Below, in pieces: positions 46,823-58,235 of a DNA stretch of 64,000 bases. The translations under genes and the position numbers were made by a program. Source of the stretch: Lucinisca nassula (taxonomy: Eukaryota; Mollusca; Bivalvia; Lucinida; Lucinidae); the NCBI GenBank assembly GCA_963580285.1, contig OY757016.1, positions 42,733,124-42,797,123 on the forward strand. Direction: 5' to 3'. The notes under the pieces were generated by a model that saw only the letters and a program-made list of their open reading frames with translations, was not told the DNA's origin and searched no databases. Numbering within the stretch: the stretch's first letter is position 1; each line of letters begins with the position of its first letter.

Positions 46823-46970
46823 CTCATCGAGGCGGTTCTAACGAGTCCCCACAGTCTATATTTTAGAGCGGAAATAAGAAAAATAATGTATACCCCTGTG
46901 AACCCCAGTTGTACGATATAAAAGTGGGGTTCAAGGGGGTCAAAATTTATACAGGCGTGTTTCCGTGATG

Positions 46971-47195
46971 TGTCTTAAAAACGGCTACATTTCTAATGTT
47001 CTCTTATTTATACAGCAAACATAGGCTGTGGGTGCTCGTTAGAACCGCCTAAATTAGGCAGTTCTAACGAGTACCCACAACCTATGTCTCAGAGCAAAAG
47101 TAAGAAAAATAATGAAAACCTCTGAAAACTGCAGTATTCTCCATATAAACTGGAATGTAAAAGGGTGTTCATTGCATGGGCATGTTATCGTGATG
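46971..47195 (+). mobile_element. MITE B abutting MITE A
   Basis: The core (47017-47085) has a paired change at the turn (gccta / taggc). It ends 'catgttatcgtgatg', 55 bp before the sulfotransferase exon at 47251. Confidence 0.72.
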
Positions 47196-47250
47196 GTATG
47201 ACGTAATGTTATACGGTTTCTTTGAATTATTCCAGGCTAAACAAAGTTAC

Positions 47251-47377
47251 CTCTTCCCGCCATAAAACTTTCAAAATACTCTTCGAATGTTATTGACTCC
47301 GATCTGATGTTCAGGAAGTTCCAAAACTTGAAACACGACCACATCGTGTCACGTGGGTTTCGTGTAGTGTAGATTAT
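47251..47377 (-). CDS. Sulfotransferase exon with PAPS 3'-phosphate motif
   Basis: The - strand acceptor 'tttccacag' is followed by IIYTTRNPRDTMWSCFKFWN, and the exon ends at GGAAGAG|GTAACT (127 bp, phase 0 in, phase 1 out). RNPRD followed by the serine of WSCF matches the RNxKDxxxSxxxF signature, whose Arg and Ser contact the 3'-phosphate of PAPS in this family. It joins in phase to the 50354-50580 exon (AAG then ATA). The rest, with EEYFESFMAGR, corresponds to the substrate-side helix. The intron towards the next exon is 8.5 kb and full of repeats. Confidence 0.92.
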
Positions 47378-47483
47378 CTGTGGAAAAGTACATGTAATCT
47401 AGTAATGAACATTATTTACATTTTATTTAACTATTTTACAGCTGAGCACATACCACTCGACTTACTTTGCAAACAGTCAAGAT

Positions 47484-47597
47484 CATATCGTCACGTAAAC
47501 AAGTCCGTGAAAATAACTCCCCATTAACCCAAAACTGGGGTTTTCGGGGATATACATTTTTTTTTTCATTTCTCCTCCAAGATATAGGTTGAGGCCA
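47484..47597 (-). mobile_element. MITE B fragment
   Basis: 'aaacaagtccgtgaaaataa', 'aaaactggggttttc' and 'gatataggttgaggcc', cut at the core. Confidence 0.6.
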
Positions 47598-47639
47598 GTA
47601 TAAACTAGAGCTGTTAGTGAAACTGACTAGGGCCCCGGC

Positions 47640-48620
47640 AGTGCCATCAGAGGAGTTGGATTTTTTTTTCAAAGGGCCATAACTCTGTATTGTAGCTAGA
47701 GGTACGTAACTTGCCATGTAATTGTGTAATGATATTGTGATCTTATATCTAATTTTTGAAGTTGATGCATTTGATCGTTTGTAAGTTATGAATAAATAAC
47801 GAAAGGGTATTACTATATGGCAACTTCAGCTTCATTTTCATTTGAATATCTATATTGGTTTTGAAATTAAGATGAAAACAAAAGACGGAAAAAGCTGATT
47901 TTTTGTTTTTCAAAAGGCAATAACTCTCAGAGTTTTATAGCTAGAGTTAAGTAACTTGCCATGAAATTGTTTAATGTTGTTGTGATCTTACGTTTAAAGG
48001 TTGAAAATGATGCGTTTGAAGGTTTGTAAGTTATAAAGAAAGAATATGAAAAATGTTGATGGATAGACGGTCAGATAGACAGACAGATGGACGGACGGAC
48101 AGACGGATGGACGGACGGACGGACGGACAGACAGACAGGGCATTACTATAGGGCAACTGTAAATAATAATAGGAGGTTTCATTTGAATATCTATAGCGGT
48201 TTTAAAATAAAGATGAAAAAAAAGACGAAAAAAGCTGAATTTTAAAGTTTTTCAAAGGGCCATAACTCTGCGAGTATTGAAGCTACAGTTGCGTAACTTG
48301 CAATAAAATTGTGTAATGATAATGAGACCATATATTTAAAGTTTGAAGTTGATAGGTGTGACGGTTTGTAAGTTATTAAGAAAAACATGATAAATGTGGA
48401 CATTTTTAAGTTTTTCAAAGGGCCATAACTCCGAGAGTATTGTAGCTAGTGTTACGTTACTTGCCATGGAATTATGTAATGATATATTGACCTTATATTC
48501 TAAGTTTGAAGTTGATGCGTCTGACGGTTTGTAAGTTATTAAAAAATACATAAAAATGTGGACGGACAGACAGACAGACAGGGTGATTACTATAGGGCAC
48601 CCGCAAATAGGCTCCTAATA
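47640..48620. mobile_element. Tandem-repeat element with (GACG)n and a shared end
   Basis: Four units with 'gggccataactc' and 'cgtaacttgccatg'-like text, then GACG/GACA runs at 48057-48135 and 48552-48581, each followed by 'attactatagggca'. The structure is Helentron-like. No ORF. Confidence 0.6.
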
Positions 48621-48904
48621 AGAAAAAAATCAAAGTTTTTCATAGAAAACGAGCCATGAATGCACTATGCCGCACGGTTGTGTTATCGTAATTTGGCTTC
48701 TTAAGAAGCCATGTGATCATGTTCCACACTTCAGTTTTTGAATTTAAATGAATACATTATATAAAGTAAACTGATTCGTTGACAGCCAGAAAAGGATGTG
48801 GCAAACCTATTTTTTCAGCAGGACATGGGTTAAAGGGAATTTGGTAGACGTTTGAGAGAGACAATCATTCAAAGTTTGTTCTGTCACAGTTTTGACAGGT
48901 GTCT

Positions 48905-49209
48905 CAGGGCCCCCACCCATAGGGGCTTGAAGAAATATATGGGCTGCACGATGCTCTTCCACGCAGAGCTAAATCCGACCCGCACACGAGTACTGGTAAA
49001 CCGCTTAGAGGATCTAAGCCTGTCCAGGTAAAGCGGTGCGAGTTGGACCGTCCATGCTTATAAATCCTATTGGTTTCATTGGGCGACTGGGCTTGAGATG
49101 TCATTTCAACTCAACGTTGGGTAAAAATCCTACAAAATTGGAAGCAACGACTCCAAAGTGACCTTTACAGTGTTGACGGGGACGTTAAACCTCAAATCAA
49201 ACAAACAAA
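48905..49209 (+). mobile_element. CAAA-SINE with 13-bp target-site duplication
   Basis: TTGACAGGTGTCT at 48892-48904 and 49210-49222. Confidence 0.85.
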
Positions 49210-49329
49210 TTGACAGGTGTCTACATCGGGTAAACAAGTTCGTTTAATGAACAGCTCGCTTAACATTACTTTTTGCAGAGACAAGTTTGGTTTAGGAGAG
49301 TATTCAACATTTACCTTTTTTTCTCAAAA

Positions 49330-49420
49330 TCAAAAAAAATTATGGGTAATCGTTAGAACCGCCTCATTATAACGATTCTAACGAGCACCAACAATATATA
49401 TTTGTACCCGCTGTAAGAAA
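49330..49420. repeat. Shortened core palindrome
   Basis: 'gttagaaccgcctcattata' / 'acgattctaacgagcac', with few MITE flanks left. Confidence 0.55.
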
Positions 49421-49530
49421 TATATGAAACATTTTCATCTGAGAATATGCTTGTTCCAGAGAAAAGTGAAATCAAAGCACTGAGAGTACCGGTAGGTGGA
49501 TTGTCTCTAAGTGAAGGTCGGAGAAATGAT

Positions 49531-49772
49531 TTAAGGGGAATGGGAACACGTGGCAGATTTTTCCGCCATTTTTCCAAGGGAGACAACTTTCGGGACTTCC
49601 TGTTCGCTTTTCTATAAGCCCTGTCCCACTGAAAAAGGGGTCTACTATTAAAGGAAAGAATTTGCTCCTGAGGAGCAAATTCTTTCCTTTAAAAGTAGAC
49701 CCCCATTGACATGGGAGGCAAAAATACTTTTGCAGGAGTTGCCTCCCCTGAAGGTGTTCCCATTCCCCTTAA
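49531..49772. mobile_element. TTAA-bounded palindromic MITE
   Basis: 242 bp with 19-bp perfect inverted ends TTAAGGGGAATGGGAACAC and a central palindrome 'tttgctcctgaggagcaaa'. TTAA at both ends suggests piggyBac-type insertion. Confidence 0.8.
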
Positions 49773-49863
49773 ACTGTTTCATTTGACCCTAGAATTCCGG
49801 CTTTTGAAGCGTACAAAAGATATCCCGAACTGCTCTTCATAATGTCTAATGGTATGGCACTAA

Positions 49864-49940
49864 CAGTAATCGGCCATGGCTCGAACTACCGCTGTTTCGA
49901 ATCAATTTTCATGGTCCCAAAGCGTTCGAGCCATTGACTG
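49864..49940. mobile_element. Pogo-like MITE remnant
   Basis: 'cagtaatcggccatggctcg' and 'gttcgagccattgactg', shortened to 76 bp. Confidence 0.55.
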
Positions 49941-49951
49941 TAGACTTATAT

Positions 49952-50249
49952 GTTACGATAACACACCCGTGAGAAATAGTGAATTTTTTCACACCCTCAA
50001 AATGGCTACTTTTCTGATGAAAATCCGTGATAATTTTTTCTTAATTATACTGCAAACATAGTTTGTGGGTGCTCGTTAGAACCGCCTCAGTGAGGCGATT
50101 CTAAACTGAGGCGGTTTTAACGAGTACCCACAACCTGTGTCTTTGAGCAGAAATAAGAAAAATAATGTCTAGCCGCGAAAACCCCAGTTTTCTCCATATA
50201 AAAGTGGGGGTGGTGGGGTGTTCATTTCACGGACTTGTTCACGCGATGT
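49952..50249 (+). mobile_element. MITE B with enlarged core
   Basis: Left 'gttacgataacacacccgtg', right 'gacttgttcacgcgatg'. The turn contains an extra 'gtgaggcgattctaaactga' segment. It ends 105 bp from the 50354-50580 exon. Confidence 0.75.
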
Positions 50250-50353
50250 CTGGGATTATTGCAAAATTCTTTAGTGTCTCATGGACGAATTCGAATTAGG
50301 CATTCGTGTTCGAGTAATCGAAGCTTCACTTTAATTTTTATTTAGGTACTCAC

Positions 50354-50580
50354 CTTACCTTTACCCGCTCGTAGCTGTTCTGGAAGCATGAAATGGTGGA
50401 GATGACTTTTAATAAACCGCGGAGAAGGGAGTTTTTCAACCATTTTAAGACCTCCGTAAAATGGCATCTCCTTAACAAGCACTTCTATAATGGGGAACCG
50501 TTCGTCAAGTTGAACGCTTTTTGCTCTCTCAAAGTCCAAGGTTTGTACAAGATATACCAGTTCCTGTGTCAGTGTTGTTC
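50354..50580 (-). CDS. Cytosolic-type sulfotransferase, exon with KSHL catalytic motif
   Basis: Read on the - strand, the acceptor 'tttttccag' is followed by 2 bases completing a Gly codon and then TTLTQELVYLVQTLDFERAK, ending at AAG|GTGAGT. The 227-bp exon has 75 full codons. The Gly-Thr-Thr start is the end of the 5'-phosphosulfate loop (YPKxGTT) of sulfotransferases, which use PAPS to sulfate small substrates such as steroids, phenols or amines. SPRFIKSHLHHFMLP holds the family K-T/S-H-L motif with the catalytic histidine. The previous exon must end in a single G; I did not find a convincing candidate between 50.6 and 64 kb, so it is probably beyond the window. The substrate cannot be deduced. 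Confidence 0.92.
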
Positions 50581-50741
50581 CTGGAAAAATCTAAGCACTA
50601 GTAAGCCTGACACAATTTATTGGAGAATCGATTAATCGAACGATAAATTCCACAAAAATGAGTTTCATTACTGATTTGCTTGTAACCGATCATTTGATAA
50701 GTACGATTTACTACCCAAAGTTGTGCCTAAAATAGCTGAAT

Positions 50742-50817
50742 GAGTGGCAAACAGTGCAGACCCTGATGAGACACCGCCTTCAGTGGTGTCTCATCTGGGT
50801 CTTCACTATTTGCTCAG
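50742..50817. repeat. Foldback hairpin
   Basis: 'ggcaaacagtgcagaccctg' / 'ctgggtcttcactatttgct' around 'gacaccgccttcagtggtgtc'. Confidence 0.75.
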
Positions 50818-51539
50818 GCATGTCTGTTCAGATACATATGGTAAAGTACAACACATGTTAAGAGTCATACTCAGACAGAAAGCCAGACATGTAAAATTAT
50901 GACCAAATCTTCAGTGATTACTAATCGAGTTTTGATCACAATGGCATGACTGATAATCGATTATCTTTTAGCTCCGATTAGCCAGCCCTACTGGCGAGTA
51001 GATTGATTGTACCTGAATATAACACTGGTCGCCTAGATAGCCAAGGGTTTAATCCGGTAATATATTGAGTGATAAATCACTAGGCGAAAAAGCGTGACGC
51101 GAAGGGCCGCTGTTTTGTGACATTTTGCGACGTGGTCTATCGTTTCCTTGACGTTGGACGGAGTAACGTTTTTTTTTTTTTTTTTTTTTTTTTCACGAAT
51201 AAAGTACGTTACAAAAAACAGTAACCGCGTGAGTTACAGCCAAACATGTTCGCGGGATTTCTTCGAACAATGGCGGAATGCTGAGAGAATATGAAGGAAA
51301 CAACAACATTTAGTCGACTCTCAGTGTGTTAGACTCGAAATAGATCAGCATTATTGCGTGATTTGTTGAGTAATATATCACAGTTTGTCTGTCAGCTGTA
51401 AGTATATAAATCACACGGGCTGCGCGCTCGTGATTTAATCAACCTAACAACTTAACCGCCAAATAGTGATATATTACTCAAGAAATCAATGCTAGAGCTG
51501 ATCTGTTTCTTAAGTTCATCATATTACGTCGAGATCTGG

Positions 51540-51850
51540 CATTTCTGAGAAGGTAACAACGCCATGTATTTAATTCGGTAATATGCAAATTAGTTAGATA
51601 TGTCCCCTAACGTTACATGTACGACGTCATTAAAGACGTCGCGTTTACTAATAACGGAATACCGACATTTTTGTAAAGAATTCGAGAATAAAATATCATA
51701 TGATAAACAGAATCTTGTTCTCGCATCTGTGCTCCTGCATTATTGAATTTATTAAACTCACTGAGGAAAAGGCGTAAAACGCTCGGCACAGCCTCGCATG
51801 TTATGCTTTTTCCTCAACTCTTTAATTGAATTCAATAATACATGAACACA
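51540..51850. mobile_element. MITE C, second copy
   Basis: Shares 'atatgcaaattag', 'ttaacgacgtc-like' and 'ctgaggaaaaggcgtaaaac' with 12870-13240, and includes the foldback. Confidence 0.65.
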
Positions 51851-51924
51851 TTTGTATACTGAAAAAATGGAGACAGTCCTGAACTTGGACATCGGCTGAT
51901 TCGCCTTCTCAGTGAAACATGAAA

Positions 51925-52154
51925 TATAGGCGTCCAACGTGTGTGTCAGAAATGACAAATATTAGGTAAAATTATATTTTTCTTATTTCTGTTTTCAAAC
52001 TAGATTGTGGGTGCTCGTTAGCGCCGCCTCAATGAGGCGCTGCTAACAAGTACCCACACTCTATGTGTATACTGTATACCTCCGTAAACCTCACTTTTCT
52101 CTATTCAAAATGGGGTTTAAAGGGTTTTCGTTTCAAGAACTTATGGTCATGTTG
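51925..52154 (+). mobile_element. MITE B2, second copy
   Basis: Left 'ggcgtccaacgtgtgtgtca'. The core at 52005-52063 has altered arms (gttagcgccgcc / ggcgctgctaac). The right end is weak. Confidence 0.65.
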
Positions 52155-52297
52155 TGATCATTCTGACGAGTTCATCATTTAAACACATTTTCTTGTACAT
52201 GCGGGTCTATTATTTTCATTTCGATCTTTATTGAAGGGACATTACGGTTGTTTTAAAGTAAGATAATTGATGTAAAATTCACATAGAATAGAAGAAC

Positions 52298-52569
52298 ATT
52301 ACGATAACAAACACTTGCAACTTAGCGCATTTTTTCACATCTCCAGGATGGCTACTTTTCTAACGAAACTCCGTGATGTTGTTTTTTTTTTAACTGCAAA
52401 CAAAGGATGTGGATGCGCGTTAGAACCGCATCGTTGAGGCGGTTCTAACGAGTACCCACAACCTATGTCTTGGAGCAGAAATAAAAAATACTCCCATAAA
52501 CCCCAGTTTTCAATATATATAAAGTAGGGTTTAGGAGGGTGTTCATTTTACAGACTTGTTCACGTGATG
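52298..52569 (+). mobile_element. MITE B, complete copy
   Basis: 'cattacgataacaaacactt' to 'gacttgttcacgtgatg'. Core at 52403-52468. 52570-53373 after it shows no recognised feature. Confidence 0.75.
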
Positions 52570-53373
52570 AAAAAGGGAGTGACACATATACTTCAACTGG
52601 TCCTGCCAAAGCTACCAGGCGGCAGAAAGAACGGTCATGAATAATCTTGATTTTTGATACATTAGCAAACGTTTACTCAAATTAATGATGTTAGACTTAA
52701 CTTTTGATATAGTCAGATAAAAAGGACGTTCGTGACACAAAATCAACCGAGTATCCACAATCTGTATGGGAATAATCCCACAATGACGCGTATAAAGTCT
52801 GCACAAAGCCGCCAACAATACATCATAACACTTTAAATAGTATATTGGGTAACAATCGAAATTATCGCGGTGTGATAGCAAATATCGGTATGGGAGTTTT
52901 ATAATGAAAAGTCACGTGAGGTATAATAATTACTACAAAAACTGTGTGTTTGAATATTCGACATGAGCGTGGAATCCGTGCACGTATCACGTAAACTGAG
53001 GCGTTGGCACCCTCGTGTGATGCCATCTCACATACCCTTTATCCCAAAAGCCATATCATACACCCTTTAGCATACCTCTGGCGTTGCAGCATGACCTGTG
53101 CTATGTCATATTTTGGGATTGCCCATATAACATGGGCAAAGAAAATGGAAACATATCATAAATTATCATGACTCTTAAATGCATTTCTCTGATTTTGGAA
53201 TTTAAAAATTACCTGTGTCCATTGCTGGTTCTGTTCGAATACATATAAAGAAAAAGATGATCAAATATAACTATTGCTTTGTTTTGCTTTGTTATTAGAA
53301 GAGCTTTAAACAGAACAACATAACTCAACAAGTTTTCAAAAGGACAAAGGTTTGGAAAAATAAGAAAAAGATT

Positions 53374-53482
53374 ATGGCATTTTGCATATCATACCACGTA
53401 TCAGTTCTCGACCCATATCAGCCCTCGGGCTGACCAGGGAGTCTCGGGTTGATATGGGGTATGCTATGAAAATGCCATATAA
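53374..53482. repeat. Foldback
   Basis: Arms 'atggcattttgcatatcata' / 'tatgctatgaaaatgccat' with inner 'cgacccatatcagccc' / 'gggttgatatgggg'. Confidence 0.75.
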
Positions 53483-53817
53483 TACTCTCTATTTAATGTG
53501 AAGGTTTGAGGCATTCAGTGGTCAATTGTACTGGAATGCAGCTTCCAAACAATGTGCCAAAATTGAATATCACTCTGTTAGGCTATTCCGTCAGATGTAT
53601 GTAATGTGGCAGCTCTTATATCCGTTTCGAATATCCAAGACAGCACAAAACGGCGTGCAAAAGTATTTCCGAAACCCATCACGAAAACACGCCTATATGA
53701 TTTTGACCCCCTCTAACCCCACTATTCAGTAAAACTGGGGTTTACAGGGGTATATTTTGTTTTTCTTATTTCTGCTCAAAATATAGATTGTGGGTACTCG
53801 TAAGAACCGCCTCGATG

Positions 53818-55987
53818 AGACCTATAAGTTTATTAAATGTTGACTACAAAATAGCAACAAAAGCAATTGCTAATCGTATTAAGCCTGTGCTAACCAAAAT
53901 AATAGACGATTCACAAACCGGTTTTATCAAGGGTAGATATATTGGAGAAAATATAAGGCTTGTGTTGGAAATCATAGAAAACGTAAATGAAGAAAATAAA
54001 CCAGGTCTTATCTTTTTCTCAGACTTTGAGAAAGCCTTTGATAGTATAAATCACTCTTACATAATAAAGTGTTTAAAACATTTTAATTTTGGTGAAACTT
54101 TTATACAATGGATAACTTTGTTTTATACAGATGCAAAAAGCTGCGTTTCAAACAACGGTTTCTTGTCTAGTTTCTTTCCCATTAAACGTGGCGTACGGCA
54201 GGGATTCCCCTTATCGCCATATCTCTTTATCATGTGTATCGAACTTCTGTCACATAAAGTGAGTACTTGTGAAGATATTAAAGGCATATACTACTTAAAC
54301 CAGGAATTCAAGAGGTCGCTTTTTGCAGATGACGCATCGTTTATTCTAGATGGCTCGCTAAAATCATTTGAAACGCTTATTGGTGTACTAGACGATTTTG
54401 CATTAATATCCGGTTTAAATCTTAATGCAAAGAAATGTCAAGTTCTGCGAATCGGAAGCATGGTAAAAAATGAAACTGTTTATTTAAAAAAGCGAAAATT
54501 TCAGTGGAGTTCATCCGAAGCAAGTTCACTTGGTATGACATTTAACAATGACAAAAACATCACTTTCCAAAGTAATTTAGAATCTAAAATAAAACTTTTT
54601 GAAGCATGTCTAAAACAGTGGCACCATCGTAAATTAACACTAATGGGGAAAATTACAGTAATCAAAAACTACGCACTCCCAAAACTTATATATGTTTTAA
54701 CCTCACTACCAAACCCATCAAAACCAACAATAAATCGAATCAAGAAACTAATGTATGAGTTTATATGGAACGGCAAGCCAGAAAAAATCAAAAGGGATAT
54801 TTTAACTAATGACTATGAAAATGGGGGTTTAAAAATGATCGATCTGGAAATATTTATTAAATCTCTCAAAGTAACATGGATAAAACGTATAATCGAATCA
54901 GACATAAATGGAATACTAAATAAATTATACCTAAAAAGATTGAATGCATTTGGCGGGAAACTACTATTCGAATGTAATTTTACTGAAAAGGACGTAGAGA
55001 CATTTGCACAAAATAACAAATTTTTAAAAGATATCCTTCTTGCATGGTGTTCCTGCAACAACAAAACTGCGATACTGAACTATAGAAATGAAATAATATG
55101 GAATAATACCCATATAAAAGCCGATGGAAAGACACTGGTATATCTTAATTGGTACCAGAATGGCATTAAACAATTTAAACATATATACAATGACTCGAAA
55201 GCGACGTTAAACCCGAATTCACACACACATCTACAATTTACCAGATCGTGACTATCTAAGATACTTTACACTTATATGCAGCATACCAAAAATATGGAAA
55301 ACATCTATCAAAAACGAAAATATACATATCCCCGAAACACCTACAACAATAAGTCAAGTGATAAAATCTAAGCAAACAAATAAATATGTTTATCACCTTT
55401 TAATGAAAAACAAAGCAAAGATAGAAATAAAATCTGAAGTAAAGTGGACAAATCAATTTAGTGATAGTACTTTAAACTGGAAATGTATATATACAAACAT
55501 GTTAAAAACAACAAAAGACATAAAACTTCAAAACTTTCAATATAAGGTCTTGATGCGAATTATACCAACAAATAAATTTCTGATGAAATGTAACCTTGCC
55601 GTATCCACACTGTGTGAATTTTGCACAATGGAAATAGAAACACTTAACCACCTCTTTTGGGAATGTTTATTCGTTCAACAATTTTGGACAGAAGTATCAA
55701 AATTCTTAAAAGATCATAGTTTTGATATTATTCTTAACCAAAAGATTATAACCTTTGGTATTACTGTAAATTGTAATGAGCTAAAAACTCAAGTACAAAA
55801 TTATATCATACTGCTGGGAAAGTACTTTATATTTAAAAACAAATGTCAGCAAACTCCAATATTGTTCGTGCATTTTATATCGTACCTAAAGCAGAAACTA
55901 AACATTGAGAAACAAATCTATTTTATGAAAGATAAGATTACCCAGTTTAATAGGAAATGGAATACTATGATCGCTTTACTAGATTAA
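53818..55987 (+). pseudogene. L1/Tx1-type LINE reverse transcriptase, one frameshift
   Basis: 5'-truncated ORF2 starting inside the RT domain: RPISLLNVDYKIATKAIANR, DDSQTGFIKGR, FFSDFEKAFDSINHS, KRGVRQGFPLSPYLF, LFADDASF (the catalytic F/YADD), then a thumb region. The first frame stops at 55251. A one-base slip near the (ac)n run at 55216-55228 restores the frame, and coding then continues to a TAA at 55985-55987. The C-terminal part has the CX2CX8HX4C zinc motif (LCEFCTMEIETLNHLFWEC) of L1/Tx1-group proteins. Only one break in 2.17 kb suggests a young copy. The endonuclease end is missing. Confidence 0.88.
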
Positions 55988-56863
55988 TTTCTTGGATAAA
56001 TTTGGCAGCATACTAAAGGCAGCAGAAAGATCTTCTCTTCCTCTCCTTTCCCCCCCCCCCTTTTTTTTTTTTTCTTCCATTGTTTCTTTTTTTGTATATA
56101 TTTTTTCCTTTCTTTTTTTCAAAAATGTTTCCGAAATTGTATTGTAAAAGCATACCACTGAAAATCAGTAAAACAAAATTAAGTTACAAAATCCCAAATG
56201 CCTTGATTGATTCCTTTAGTTAAACGTTTAACATGTACAAATTATAGATTTGTTACATTAAAGGAAAACAACCACAAAAATTAACTTTCGCTTCAGAACA
56301 AAGGTTTTGAGGAGACAGACATTTTGGTACGGGTTTTGTGGGGGTTGACTGGGTGGTTGGGAAGTTGTGACCTTTTGAACATTTCACAAATTCTGGTTTT
56401 GTTTGGCCAGAACCAGGCTGTGAGTAAAATGTCATAAACTCACAATTGGAAAACTTTGAATTACAGCGATTCTCGTGCAATAAAACAGCAATAAATAGTT
56501 CAGTATGCATTCCATTTATTCAATGCGATGATAATTTACTGTTTTTAAGTACAAAATCTGAAAAGTATGCTGTAAATTATTATTTTACTATTTTGGTCAC
56601 GTGACCAGATTAACAAAATGGCGGCCCTCATAGACAGCAATTGTGAAATGTTTCAGGGGGTCGTAATTTCGAGACCGCTCAACCGATGGTCATGGGATGT
56701 GTGCCGGAGTGTTCGCCTCATCAAAGGCAATATATTAAAGTGACAGTTGGTTTTTGTGGGTGTTTCCCTTAAATGTGTATAGTATGTATTGTATAAGGTA
56801 TGTAAAGTTGTATATGCTTGTACGATGTAATTTCTGAAATAAAGAATAAATAATAAAAAAAAA
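55988..56863 (+). mobile_element. Probable 3'UTR of the L1/Tx1-like LINE
   Basis: Pyrimidine tract at 56030-56085, then about 780 bp ending 'aaataaagaataaataat' and a short A run, followed at once by MITE text. The absence of other boundaries supports one LINE 3' end, although part could be a separate insertion. Confidence 0.5.
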
Positions 56864-57499
56864 CAATCTACATTTTGAGCTTATTTCTGCTCAAAATATA
56901 GATTGTGAGTGCTCGTAAGAACCGCCTCGATGAGGCGGTTCTCACGAGTACCAACAATCTACATTTTGAGCAGAAATAAGAAAAATATCACAATTTTTCC
57001 TCCTAAAATTTTCCTTTTGTTCGGCTATAAAGGTAGCAATGTATTTGTATAGGCGTGTTTTCGCAATGGTTATGACTGCTATCCAGATTTAACCCGAGTG
57101 AACTATATCGCCATCCAATATTGTTTATTATTGGACTGTCTTTGATCTATATAATATATGCATCTTTTTGGAATACATAGTTGTACTGTCCGTCGAGGAA
57201 TAGTTGACAGTGACGTCACGACTTTTTTTTTTTTTTTTTTGTTCCGAACAATGCAAAGCTCATGGGGCTAACGGTAAAATAGCTCAAATAGTCAGCTACG
57301 TCACTGCCAGCTATTTGTTGGTGAGCTATACCTTGGTATATTCAAAACAGTGTAATAAAGGACCAAAGGAAAACACTGTATGTGTTGTGTTTGCATGCTA
57401 TTAAAGTCAAGGTAATGATTGAAAAATGGTGTTTTTCTAGATTTCTTTAAAACTGATCATTGATCATTAATACAGTGTATTCGATGGATTGGGTAATAA

Positions 57500-57665
57500 A
57501 ACAGGTATTTTATGGCAGCTTGGAGTATAGTCAAACAATTGCTCCTCGGTACTGTGGACGATCTGGTGCACTATTGCACTCGGTCTTCGGGCTCGGACAA
57601 CAGTGCTTCAGGTGGTCCACAGCACCTCGGGGCAATAGCTTCGACTATACTCCAAACTACCATGA
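57500..57665. repeat. Foldback, about 65-bp arms
   Basis: 'ttggagtatagtcaaacaat' and 'ggtactgtggac' return as 'gtccacagcacc' and 'agcttcgactatactccaa'. Confidence 0.8.
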
Positions 57666-57794
57666 AATACCTGTATACTATCACATGCGCGGAAATGGGT
57701 GAGAGTATGGTTCGGTTCTACAGACCGAAGGTGGAGAAAAAGTGTCTAAACCGAAAGCTGCAAAAACGCTGAGAAATTTTGGTACTAAAATGTT

Positions 57795-57945
57795 TCAGAA
57801 GCCTCCGTGGTGTAGTGGATACGCTACCATGGATCGCAGGATCGATCCCGGTCTTCTCCAGAATTTCGGGTGAGTCTTTAAACCGAGGTCCCGTCTCCGT
57901 ATGACCTTTGCTGAAAAACTCAAACACACACTCACTCACTAAAAT
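57795..57945 (+). mobile_element. tRNA-derived SINE, third family
   Basis: 'cctccgtggtgtagtggata' (A box) and 'caggatcgatcccggtc' (B box), body 'gaggtcccgtctccgtatga'. A body fragment of the same family is at 29608-29665. Confidence 0.72.
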
Positions 57946-58012
57946 GTTTCTTGTGATTTATTTAAGTAAGAAAACGCATACCCACATTTGAGTTGTTTAT
58001 TCAGAAATAACG

Positions 58013-58235
58013 TGGAGTGCGGTGGATCAGTGGTAAAGCATCGTATTTGAGATAGGGAGGTAGCCGGTTCGGTCCCCGAAGTGTTGTTTTCTTGAGCAAG
58101 AGACTTTATCCTGGTTTATAACCAGGAAGAGGAAGAAAAAAGAGGGTAACATGGAAGATTAGTACTTGTACGAAATGTGTTAGCTTCTATAAATAAAGCT
58201 TATTATTATTATTATTATTATTTTATTATTATTAG
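58013..58235 (+). mobile_element. tRNA-derived SINE, fourth family, (ATT)n tail
   Basis: 'ggatcagtggtaaagcatcg' and 'agccggttcggtccccg' boxes, body with 'ggtttataaccaggaaga', tail 'aataaagcttattattatta'. Confidence 0.75.

Larger units (their letters stand above)
43579..46970 (+). mobile_element. MITE A split by a 3.06-kb transposon
   Basis: Left part 43579-43760 with a complete core (43676-43741) plus the left half of a second core ending 'gttagaaccgcctca'. The right part, from 46823, starts 'ctcatcgaggcggttctaac' and ends 'ggcgtgtttccgtgatg'. The insertion point is the exact turn of the palindrome. Confidence 0.78.
53679..57068 (+). mobile_element. MITE A with two cores, split by a LINE
   Basis: Left 'catcacgaaaacacgcctat' to the first core's left arm (ends 53819). 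The remainder of the first core starts 'caatctacattttgagc' (56864-56880), then a full second core (56895-56963) and the right end 'ggcgtgttttcgcaatg'. Confidence 0.75.

Noticed and set aside
56600..56740. Short frame starting MAALIDSNCE after a 'cacgtgacc' motif, resembling a gene start
   Set aside because: It lies in the presumed LINE 3'UTR and stops after about 40 codons with no exon following.
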